Source of the DNA: Oligoflexus sp.
Lineage (GTDB): Bacteria > Bdellovibrionota_B > Oligoflexia > Oligoflexales > Oligoflexaceae
Reading direction: 5' to 3'
DNA: 13,850 nucleotides
Assembly: GCA_030151925.1 (NCBI GenBank)
Contig: JASLCY010000577.1
Span: 1 to 13,850 of the forward strand
Shown here in pieces: positions 1-6,070 of this stretch (the stretch's first letter is position 1; each line of letters begins with the position of its first letter). Both the position numbers and the translations under genes were made by a program. The notes beneath the pieces are model-generated. The model saw only the letters and a program-made list of their open reading frames with translations, was not told the DNA's origin and ran no database searches.

Positions 1-4
1 CCGC

Positions 5-1273
5 TTAGTTGCAGTCATAGAACAGGGTCGCCGGATCGGGCAGCTTATTGTAGGCGCCCGCCGTCTCACCGAAACGCGCGAAGGCGCGAGCCGCCGAGGC
101 TTGATAGAGCAGGGCCGGCGCCTCCGGGTTCCCGGTCTTGTCCCAGTTCTCCGGATAGCGGTTGTTCGTGCTTCTCAGGTTCGAATGGAGGAAGTTCAGA
201 TAACCCGAGACGATGTTGAGCCAATTGATATCGCCGTCGAGGGCATAGAGATCGGCATAAGCGTTCGTCATATCGTGGCCGCCCCACTGCGCGGTCTCGC
301 GCAAGGCGTGGGTCGTGACGTCCACGTAGTTCGTCTCCATGATATAACCGATGTGCCGCGCGTCCTTGAGATAGGTCTCGTCCTTGGTGTTCTTATAGAG
401 GAGGATGGCGCCCTGCGCGATCACCGCGTTTTCATAACCGCGGTAACCGGGGCCAGCACCGAAACGGTTCGTTTTCACCCAAGCGTAGAGGCGTTTGCCG
501 TCGTCGAGATATTTCTGCTCTTTGGTCGCCTCATAGAGCATCAGGCTCGAGACCATGGTCGGAGCCGTCGCGCAGAGGCATTGGCCGTCGGCGTCGCCTT
601 CGTGCCAGCGAATGCTGCCGGCCTGCGCGCCGGAGTTCTCGCCGCTCATGCTGAAGGCGGTGATCTGCTTCGCGCGGTCGAGGTTCTTCGCGTCGTGGTT
701 GATGGCGTAAAGCTCCATCGAGGCCTTGGCGATCCAGGCGTTGTCATCGTAATAACGGTCGCCGCAGCTGTCCGCGGCCGCGTTGAAAGCCCAAATGCCG
801 TTTTTGTTGCACCAGTAATGCGTCTGCAAGTCGTCGGCCAGAGCCTGGGCATCATCGATCTTGCCCGCGGCGACCAAAGCATGGAGCTGGACGCCCATTC
901 CCCAGGCGAAGGCCACTTGTTTGTGATCCACGGCCTCATAATAAAGATGGTCGTTGGCGTGGCGGAAATCCTTCTCGATCTGACCGAGAGCATCGTTGCC
1001 CCACTGTTTCGCCTGAGCGCCGGTCAAAGCCAGGAGGTTGGCGTCACTCACGTTCGCCATCTCCGCGGCGGTATCTTCGACTTTCTCTTTGGTCGAGCCG
1101 TCGTCCGCATTCATCTTGTCGGTCGAATCCGTGGCATCACCCGAGGTTTGCTGGTCGCCGTTCGCCGTGGCGTTCGAGTCGTCCGCGCTGTCTTTCATAT
1201 TTGGAGCGGCAGGGCGCGCGGAACAACTCGCAAGGACGAGCGACACGAACAAGGAGAGGGTGATATTGCGCAT
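5..1273 (-). CDS. GH76-like (alpha-1,6-mannanase family) lipoprotein
   Basis: 422-residue lipoprotein. Residues 1-16 are a signal peptide ending in the lipobox LASC, so Cys17 should be lipidated. Residues 18-75 are a Ser/Asp/Thr/Asn-rich linker. The rest looks like an (alpha/alpha)6-toroid glycosidase of the GH76 kind: helical repeats with many Trp/Tyr, the YYDDNAW motif (Asp176-Asp177, matching the Asp pair that is catalytic in GH76), then a second-half motif CATAPTMVSSLMLYEAT at about 234-250 with a YLDDGKRLYAWV helix after it. Known GH76 members cleave alpha-1,6-mannan backbones; substrate here is inferred from family only. The start is ATG at 1271-1273, with AGGAG (1279-1283 complement) 5 nt upstream. 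Stop is TAA at 5-7, so the gene is complete. It is transcribed alone within the window, on the outer-membrane or periplasmic face. Other six-hairpin glycosidases (e.g. GH88/GH105-like) are the alternative. Confidence 0.72.
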   Translation of the reverse strand: MRNITLSLFVSLVLASCSARPAAPNMKDSADDSNATANGDQQTSGDATDSTDKMNADDGSTKEKVEDTAAEMANVSDANLLALTGAQAKQWGNDALGQIEKDFRHANDHLYYEAVDHKQVAFAWGMGVQLHALVAAGKIDDAQALADDLQTHYWCNKNGIWAFNAAADSCGDRYYDDNAWIAKASMELYAINHDAKNLDRAKQITAFSMSGENSGAQAGSIRWHEGDADGQCLCATAPTMVSSLMLYEATKEQKYLDDGKRLYAWVKTNRFGAGPGYRGYENAVIAQGAILLYKNTKDETYLKDARHIGYIMETNYVDVTTHALRETAQWGGHDMTNAYADLYALDGDINWLNIVSGYLNFLHSNLRSTNNRYPENWDKTGNPEAPALLYQASAARAFARFGETAGAYNKLPDPATLFYDCN

Positions 1274-1547
1274 AAAAGCTCCTGTCGAAACCTGGATTCG
1301 GCTTTCTTATCGGCTTTTTACGGCTTAATCTTGAGTGAGGCGTTTTTTGGATAAAGTTAAAGATAACGGTATGTTACCTGTGATTTTGAGTGTAGGGATT
1401 TAATATCTTTGCAAAACAAAGAGGCTATATTCTCAGTATAATCGCCAATCCTTCGGTTCGCTCCTGCGCGTGCTAAGAAGGGCGAAGATCCTATCTTATC
1501 CCAAGGATTTACAGAAAAATATCAGTATATCTAAGATGTTGATGCCC
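1274..1547. other. AT-rich intergenic stretch, no gene seen
   Basis: The gap between the GH76-like lipoprotein and the small membrane-protein gene is 329 bases in all. Apart from the dyad at 1361-1379 and the promoter at 1548-1576, it holds three imperfect direct copies starting with CGGCTT (1299-1310, 1311-1320, 1321-1330) in the leader of the lipoprotein gene. A short inverted repeat CTTTG/CAAAG lies at about 1408-1422. A TATAAT hexamer is present at 1437-1442 without a properly spaced -35. I see no convincing reading frame; the + frame from 1470 contains the promoter of the real gene and has no ribosome binding site. Confidence 0.5.
1361..1379. promoter_or_regulatory. operator-like inverted repeat
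   Basis: Interrupted palindrome: AGATAAC, 5-nt spacer GGTAT, GTTACCT. The arms match at 6 of 7 positions. It sits 88 nt upstream of the GH76-like lipoprotein start, in an otherwise unassigned AT-rich gap, and overlaps a weak sigma70-like pair on the + strand (TTGGAT 1347-1352, 17 nt, TATGTT 1370-1375). A binding site for a dimeric repressor is an inference from symmetry only; no regulator gene lies in the window. Confidence 0.3.
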
Positions 1548-1576
1548 TTGACACGTTACTTCTTAACGGCTATAAA
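1548..1576 (+). promoter_or_regulatory. near-consensus sigma70 promoter
   Basis: TTGACA at 1548-1553 is a perfect -35 box. It is followed by exactly 17 bases and TATAAA at 1571-1576, which differs from the consensus -10 at one position. Transcription should begin near 1583, giving a leader of about 20 nt before the ATG at 1603. It is the best promoter match I found in the window, and it supports the short gene downstream being expressed, probably constitutively. Confidence 0.75.
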
Positions 1577-1602
1577 CCGGCCAGTTTTAGTGAGGGGACT
1601 CT

Positions 1603-1827
1603 ATGAGATACAAAACTTCGACCGTTGTAATCAACGTCGGTATGAGTATTGCGATTGGAATTGCATTAGCAAAATTTTCACCGATGTTTATCACCGATGA
1701 GCATCTTGCTCGCAGAATCGAACGATACATCCCAGTTGTTATAGCGACCATAATGGCTACTTCACTCATTATGCAGTCCCGCGAAATTTCCAAACTAAAG
1801 GCGCGACTCGAAGAGACAGAGAAATGA
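1603..1827 (+). CDS. small two-helix membrane protein, unknown function
   Basis: 74 residues. Hydrophobic helix 1 spans about 7-27, a short charged turn with HLARRIERY follows at about 34-42, hydrophobic helix 2 spans about 43-57, and a charged helical tail (REISKLKARLEETEK, 60-74) could form a short coiled coil. I do not recognise a family. Start ATG 1603 is preceded by GAGGGG (1592-1597) at 5 nt and by a near-consensus promoter at 1548-1576, both strong reasons to treat this short frame as a real gene. By hand count it is about 42% GC, well below the roughly 60% of the flanking genes. Its third positions are A/T-rich too, which suggests recent acquisition or a relaxed, phage- or plasmid-like origin. 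It is monocistronic: the next genes run in the opposite direction. Confidence 0.68.
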   Translation: MRYKTSTVVINVGMSIAIGIALAKFSPMFITDEHLARRIERYIPVVIATIMATSLIMQSREISKLKARLEETEK

Positions 1828-1879
1828 AACAGCGGTCCCGGCTTTAGCCGAGCAACTAGAGTGTCCTGGACCACCGTTG

Positions 1880-1901
1880 GCCTGCATGGAGAGATGCGGG
1901 C
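1880..1901. other. hairpin between convergent genes
   Basis: GCCTGCAT (1880-1887), loop of 6, ATGCGGGC (1894-1901) can pair over 8 positions with one G-U. It lies between the convergent small membrane-protein gene and the DUF1428 gene. It has no U-tract on either strand, so an intrinsic terminator is only possible, not shown. Confidence 0.25.
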
Positions 1902-1921
1902 GTTCGGGACGGGCCGATATA

Positions 1922-2284
1922 CTAGGCTTCGACCAGGGCTTTGAAGCCTCCGAAACACATCGCATTCATATCGAAGGGCATGGGTCCCGTCATCTGCCCC
2001 AGGCGCGGGTCCTTCATCACCAGTTTCGTGATGCGATTGCGATCCGCTTTGGACTTATACGTGATGAAGGCGATGACGATGGTTTCCGACGGCTTGGTCT
2101 TCAGCAGTTTGTGGAAAGGAAGGCCGAACTTGACCTTGATGTCGTCGCCGACGGCTTCGACATAACTCAAGGCGCCGTGTTCCATCCAGATCTTGCAGCC
2201 GAGTTTCGCCATCTTCTTATAGGCGGGCAGGTTCTTCGTTTTCACGGGGAGCAGGAAAGCGTCGACGTAAAGACCCATGTTCAT
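1922..2284 (-). CDS. DUF1428 family protein (YbaA-like)
   Basis: 120 residues, the usual length for the DUF1428 family (E. coli YbaA), small cytoplasmic proteins with a dimeric alpha/beta-barrel fold. Visible hallmarks are the YVDAFLLPV N-terminus, HGALSYVEAVGDD in the middle (family form FGALRIVECW), FITYKSKADRNR, and the C-terminal block MKDPR...MPFDMNAMCFGGF, which matches the family's SDPR...MPFDGKRMIYGGF almost position for position. Function is unknown across the family. Two ATGs are possible: 2282-2284 and 2276-2278. AAGGAAGGG just upstream could serve either, and the second aligns better with YbaA's MKYVDGF start. There is no signal peptide. It is preceded by a 140-nt gap, so it is probably transcribed separately from the START-domain gene upstream. 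Confidence 0.88.
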   Translation of the reverse strand: MNMGLYVDAFLLPVKTKNLPAYKKMAKLGCKIWMEHGALSYVEAVGDDIKVKFGLPFHKLLKTKPSETIVIAFITYKSKADRNRITKLVMKDPRLGQMTGPMPFDMNAMCFGGFKALVEA

Positions 2285-2377
2285 TCCCTTCCTTTATGAT
2301 GAAAAATAAAGGCTAGTATAACACAAATCTTATAGCCCCCAAGCCTAGACGCCATAAACCGCCTCGGCAATGAAGAT

Positions 2378-2396
2378 GGCCTCCGAAGCGGAGGCC
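2378..2396 (-). terminator. hairpin terminator after START-domain gene
   Basis: GGCCTCCG (2378-2385), loop AAG, CGGAGGCC (2389-2396): a perfect 8-bp GC-rich stem with a 3-nt loop. It lies 28 nt beyond the stop of the START-domain gene on the minus strand. The bases that follow on that strand read ATCTTCATT, a weak U-rich tail, so termination efficiency is uncertain. Confidence 0.5.
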
Positions 2397-2424
2397 TCTG
2401 GATTGCGGCGTGCGGATGCGCCCG

Positions 2425-3147
2425 TTATTTCAGTTTGGGTTTAAGATCCGTCTCGTAGTTCGGCCAGTCTTTGACGAAGGGCTTCTTCACCTGGGCCCTG
2501 AGGCCGGCGAGGGTCTTGTACGGCCAGTGCTTCTGCACCATGTTCACGATCCAGGTCGGGAGGGAGCCCTTGGCGTCCGCGAGATATTCCGCCTGCACGA
2601 AGGTCTTGTCGCCATGCGGTATCAGGATGTAGCGGCCATCGACGATCTCGCCGCGCACGTCGCCGTCGGCCACCGGAGGAGCCTTCGGGCTGTCCACCGA
2701 CTTCACGTTGACGACCACGCCATTGATCTCGGGATCGACCTTGAACTCATAACTGTACACGAACTCGCGATCCGAGACCGGGAAAGGCATATCGAATGAC
2801 GCGTATTGAATGTGCACCAGCGGCGACACTTCTTCCAGCGTCCGAGCTTCCTTGAACTTATCGATCCACTCCGATTTGTGGGCGTGGTCCATGAGAACCC
2901 AGAGGATCTTGCTGATAGGCGCGTCGATCTCGGCCTCGCCCCCTACGCCTTTGACAGGGCTGGTTGCGTAGCTTTTGCGATAAGTCTTGATGCCGTCCTT
3001 CTCGTCCAGGAACTCCCAACCGTTCTTAGCCCAGTTGTCAAGCTTCGATGCAGCCTGGGTTTGAGGGGCCTCCTCCGCATGGGCGGACGAGAGAGTCGCG
3101 AGAGAGTAAAAGGCGGCGAAAGTCAGCTGAGAGATGAATGTGCGCAC
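2425..3147 (-). CDS. exported START-domain (lipid-binding) protein
   Basis: 240 residues. Residues 1-24 form a Sec signal peptide (hydrophobic core FAAFYSLATLSS, cleavage after SAHA), so the protein should be periplasmic. From about residue 40 it reads as a START domain (helix-grip fold with a hydrophobic ligand tunnel): a WEFLDEKDGIKTYRK start, an APISKILWVLMDHAHKSEWI segment, and the PFPVSDREFVYSYEF strand pair typical of START proteins. Family members bind sterols, phospholipids or other hydrophobic ligands; the ligand here cannot be read from sequence. Start is GTG at 3145-3147 with AAGG about 8 nt upstream and no better ATG. It is divergent from the ABC-transporter operon beginning at 3271, with 123 nt between, so a shared control region is plausible. 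Confidence 0.82.
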   Translation of the reverse strand: MRTFISQLTFAAFYSLATLSSAHAEEAPQTQAASKLDNWAKNGWEFLDEKDGIKTYRKSYATSPVKGVGGEAEIDAPISKILWVLMDHAHKSEWIDKFKEARTLEEVSPLVHIQYASFDMPFPVSDREFVYSYEFKVDPEINGVVVNVKSVDSPKAPPVADGDVRGEIVDGRYILIPHGDKTFVQAEYLADAKGSLPTWIVNMVQKHWPYKTLAGLRAQVKKPFVKDWPNYETDLKPKLK

Positions 3148-3270
3148 GGTACGAACCTTTTTGTTTGGAGAAAGAAGCTCGGATCTTATAGCACTTGCTT
3201 AATTCACGCAATTCCCTCACGATCGCCATTCCTGCATCGCGGGATGAACCTAGTACGAGGAAGAGCCTCT
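3148..3270. promoter_or_regulatory. divergent promoter region (candidate)
   Basis: This 123-nt gap separates two divergently transcribed units. For the minus-strand START gene, TATAAG (3185-3190 complement) with TTGCGT (3206-3211 complement) gives a short 15-nt spacer. For the plus-strand operon, TTGTTT (3161-3166)-17-TCTTAT (3184-3189) or TTTGGA (3164-3169)-17-TATAGC (3187-3192) are possible. All are weak matches, but the two directions' -10 elements overlap around 3184-3192, which would make transcription of the two units mutually interfering. Confidence 0.33.
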
Positions 3271-3951
3271 ATGAGTGACGCCGTCAGTATTGAACACGTG
3301 TCCAAAGTTTATCCGCTCGGCACCACCGAGGTCCGGGCGTTGAAGAATATTCAACTCAAGTTCGAAACCGGCGAATTCACGACCGTCGCGGGACCGTCCG
3401 GCTGCGGTAAATCCACTCTGCTCAACCTCATCGGCTGCATGGATACGCCGTCCCAGGGCGAGGTTTATATCGAAGGCGCGCCGATCTCGAAACTGAGCGA
3501 CAAGGAGATGACCCGCCTGCGGCTCGAGAAGCTCGGCTTCATCTTCCAGAGCTTCAACCTGATCCCGGTGCTGACCGTGTTCCAGAACATCGAATTCCCG
3601 CTGCTCATCCAAGGCGGCTTCACCAGCAAACAACGCTACGACAAGGTCATGGCGCTGATGGAGGAGGTCGGCCTCACCGCGCAGGCGAAACAAAAGTCGA
3701 ACGCCTTGTCCGGCGGCCAGCGCCAGCGCGTGGCGATCGCCCGCGCGCTCGTGACCAATCCGCGCATCGTCCTCGCCGACGAGCCGACGGCGAACCTCGA
3801 TTCGACCACCGGCGAACGCATCATCGACCTCATGAAGGAAGTGAACCAGTCGCATAAGACGACCTTCATCTTCTCGACCCACGATCCTTTGGTGATGAAA
3901 CACGCGCGCCGCATCGTCCGGCTCCGCGACGGCGAAGTGCTCGAAGCTTGA
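3271..3951 (+). CDS. LolD/MacB-type ABC transporter ATPase
   Basis: 226 residues, the standard size for a LolD/MacB/FtsE-type ATPase that powers FtsX-family permeases. All ABC motifs are intact: Walker A GPSGCGKS (41-48), Q-loop Gln93, signature LSGGQ (146-150), Walker B IVLADEP (166-172) with catalytic Glu171, D-loop NLDS (175-178), and H-loop His204. It acts at the cytoplasmic face of the inner membrane as a nucleotide-binding dimer under the two permeases encoded just downstream. The frame is open far upstream, but ATG 3271 is chosen because GAGGA (3257-3261) lies 9 nt before it and the N-terminus MSDAVSIEHVSKVY fits the family. ATG 3244 in the same frame is less likely. It is the first gene of the five-gene operon, 25 nt before the next. 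Family membership is certain; the substrate is not. Confidence 0.95.
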   Translation: MSDAVSIEHVSKVYPLGTTEVRALKNIQLKFETGEFTTVAGPSGCGKSTLLNLIGCMDTPSQGEVYIEGAPISKLSDKEMTRLRLEKLGFIFQSFNLIPVLTVFQNIEFPLLIQGGFTSKQRYDKVMALMEEVGLTAQAKQKSNALSGGQRQRVAIARALVTNPRIVLADEPTANLDSTTGERIIDLMKEVNQSHKTTFIFSTHDPLVMKHARRIVRLRDGEVLEA

Positions 3952-3976
3952 ACCGCGATAAACTTCTGGGTGTGAT

Positions 3977-6067
3977 ATGCGTGAATCCTTAAGTCTGATC
4001 ATTAAGGTTGCCTTCCGCAACCTGTGGCTCTATAGGCTGAAGACCTTCGTCATCGCCGGCCTCCTCTGCATGGGCTCCCTCATCGGCGTCGTCGGCCTCT
4101 CGCTGCTGCACGACGTCGAGAAGTCGATGCAGGACAGCATCATCAGCAGCGTGGCGGGCCACCTGCAAGTCTATTCGGGCAAGGCGAAGGACGACCTCGC
4201 GATCTTCGGCGGCTCCTTCATGGGCCGCGCGGATATCGGGACGCTGCCGAACTTCGTTCCCTATCGCGAGGTCGCGATGCGGAATCCGAACGTCGCCGAC
4301 TTCATCCCCATGGGGAACGATACGGCCCTGCTCGGCCGCGGCAACGAACTCGACGAGACGCTGGCTTCGCTCCGGACCGCCTTGAAAAAAGGCGACAAGG
4401 ACATCATCGCCCAGAGGAAAGACGATCTGCGCTTCCAGTTCCTCCAGTTGCAGAAGGAGCTCGAGCAAAGGGAGAAGCTGAGCGCGGACCTCGAGAAGAT
4501 CAACCAATACAAGGCCGACCTCGCGAAGGTGATGGCCCCCGATTTCCTCGGCACGCTGAACGGCCTGGACGAAGAGAAGCTGCTCTTCCTCGATACGCGC
4601 ATCGCGCCGATCTCGGGCGAGAGGACGCCGATCTACCTGCTTTACCTCGGCACCGACATCGACCTGTTCCAAAAGAACTTCTCGAAGTTCCGCGTGGTGG
4701 AAGGCAAGCCGCTCGAGCCGGGACAGCGCGGGATACTCCTCAGCTACAGGGTCCGCGAGAGCCAGTTGAAGAATATCGTCGCCCGCCTCTTCGATCAGAT
4801 CCACAAACGCACGGAACGCGTCGGCATCCCCATCAAGGGCGACACGGAGAACGAGAGCGCGGCGAACGACCTGCCGAAGCAATACGGCCAGATCATGAAC
4901 CACCTCGATAAGCCCGAAGCCGAAAAGCTCTCGGCCTTCTTCAAGAGCATAGGCATCCAGCCTAATTCGAGCGACCTGATCGCGGGCCTCAAGGAGCAGC
5001 TGCAGGTCTTCCTCAAGGTCGACGACCAGAATTTCAAGGAGCGCTACCGGCAGTTCTACGCGGAGATCGCGCCGAAGATCAAGCTCTACGAGATCTCGCC
5101 GGGCGAGACGATCGTGCTCCGCAGCTATACGAAGAGCGGCTACGTGAAGAGCCTGCCGATGAAGGTCTACGGCGTATACGGCTTCGAAGGCCTCGAGGAT
5201 TCGGGGCTCGCCGGCGCGATGAACATCATCGACCTCGTCAGCTTCCGCGAGCTCTATGGCGAGATGAACGAAGAATCCAAAAAAGAGCTCGATGCGATGC
5301 GAGCGAAGTCGAATACGGTCGTGACCGATGCGGCCTCGGCGGAAGACGCGCTCTTCGGTGCGGGCGCGGCCCCGGCCGTCGTGGAAAAAAGGGTCGAGAC
5401 GGCCAAACCCGCGGTTCAGGAAACCTTGCAGGTGAAACCGGTGCTCTCGGACGTGTTCCCGATTCCCGAGGTGAAACAAGGCCTTGCGCTCAACGCCGCG
5501 ATTCGCCTCAAGGACGGCTCGAAACTCGATAAAACGCGGGCGGAGCTTCAGAAAGCCTTCAAGGACGCCGGCCTCGACGCGAAACTCGCCGACTGGCGCG
5601 AGGCGACCGGCATCGTCGGGCAGTTCGCCAATATCGTGAGGCTCGTGCTGGTCTTCGCGCTGGGCGTGATCTTCGTGGTCGCGCTCGTCATCATCAACAA
5701 CTCCATCATCGTCGGCACCCTGAACCGGACCAAGGAGATCGGCACGATGCGGGCGATCGGCGCGCAGAAGTCGTTCGTGTTAGGGCTCTTCCTCGCGGAG
5801 ACCGCGATCACCGGCCTCCTCGGCTCCATCATCGGCGCGCTGCTCGCCGTGCTGCTCCTGCTCGGGCTGCATAAAAGCGGCATCCCGGCCCCCAACGACA
5901 TCATGACTTTCCTCTTCTCGGGGCCGCGCCTTTATCCTTCGCTGCAATGGGGGCTCGTGTTCGCCCTGCCTATCGCCGTGAGCCTGATCGCGACCATCGC
6001 CTCGATCTACGCGGCCCGGCATGCGGCCCATGTGAAGCCGGCCGAAGCCCTGCAGGAAAAGGAGTAA
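3977..6067 (+). CDS. FtsX-family ABC permease with enlarged extracytoplasmic domain
   Basis: 696 residues with FtsX/LolC/MacB architecture: one N-terminal membrane helix (about 22-44), a large periplasmic domain, then three C-terminal helices (about 553-580, 600-630, 658-680). The cytoplasmic-loop motif NRTKEIGTMRAIGA (583-596) and terminal VKPAEAL are typical of the family; this loop contacts the ATPase. Family permeases such as LolC/LolE are usually near 400 residues; here the periplasmic part spans about 500. It holds a highly charged, probably coiled-coil segment (about 123-186), a second helical insertion (about 262-370) and a low-complexity Ala/Val/Glu stretch (about 440-490). The ribosome binding site before ATG 3977 is weak (GGGTGTGAT), so translation may depend on coupling with the ATPase 25 nt upstream. 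It likely pairs with the following permease as a heterodimer. Confidence 0.9.
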   Translation: MRESLSLIIKVAFRNLWLYRLKTFVIAGLLCMGSLIGVVGLSLLHDVEKSMQDSIISSVAGHLQVYSGKAKDDLAIFGGSFMGRADIGTLPNFVPYREVAMRNPNVADFIPMGNDTALLGRGNELDETLASLRTALKKGDKDIIAQRKDDLRFQFLQLQKELEQREKLSADLEKINQYKADLAKVMAPDFLGTLNGLDEEKLLFLDTRIAPISGERTPIYLLYLGTDIDLFQKNFSKFRVVEGKPLEPGQRGILLSYRVRESQLKNIVARLFDQIHKRTERVGIPIKGDTENESAANDLPKQYGQIMNHLDKPEAEKLSAFFKSIGIQPNSSDLIAGLKEQLQVFLKVDDQNFKERYRQFYAEIAPKIKLYEISPGETIVLRSYTKSGYVKSLPMKVYGVYGFEGLEDSGLAGAMNIIDLVSFRELYGEMNEESKKELDAMRAKSNTVVTDAASAEDALFGAGAAPAVVEKRVETAKPAVQETLQVKPVLSDVFPIPEVKQGLALNAAIRLKDGSKLDKTRAELQKAFKDAGLDAKLADWREATGIVGQFANIVRLVLVFALGVIFVVALVIINNSIIVGTLNRTKEIGTMRAIGAQKSFVLGLFLAETAITGLLGSIIGALLAVLLLLGLHKSGIPAPNDIMTFLFSGPRLYPSLQWGLVFALPIAVSLIATIASIYAARHAAHVKPAEALQEKE

Positions 6068-6070
6068 ACC

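Noticed and set aside
101..1354. 417-codon open frame on the + strand opposite the GH76-like gene
   Set aside because: Arg/Val/Gly-rich translation with no motif or ribosome binding site; it is the GC-rich mirror of a well-supported gene.
1437..1442. Perfect TATAAT hexamer
   Set aside because: No -35 at 16-18 nt; the nearest TTGCAA is 22 nt away, and the downstream gene already has a better promoter.
1470..1700. 76-codon + frame
   Set aside because: It contains the consensus promoter and start of the small membrane-protein gene, has no ribosome binding site, and gives no membrane or domain pattern.
1587..1958. 123-codon minus frame across the small gene
   Set aside because: Antisense to the small gene with its promoter and ribosome binding site, and runs into the DUF1428 gene's end; no motif.
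2806..3270. Long N-terminal extension of the ATPase frame
   Set aside because: The extension is antisense to the START gene, has no family similarity, and the ribosome binding site supports the start at 3271.
3989..5479. 496-codon minus frame opposite the first permease
   Set aside because: Composition rich in Glu/Asp/Leu/Arg/His and repetitive, as expected for the complement of a high-GC gene; no recognisable domain.
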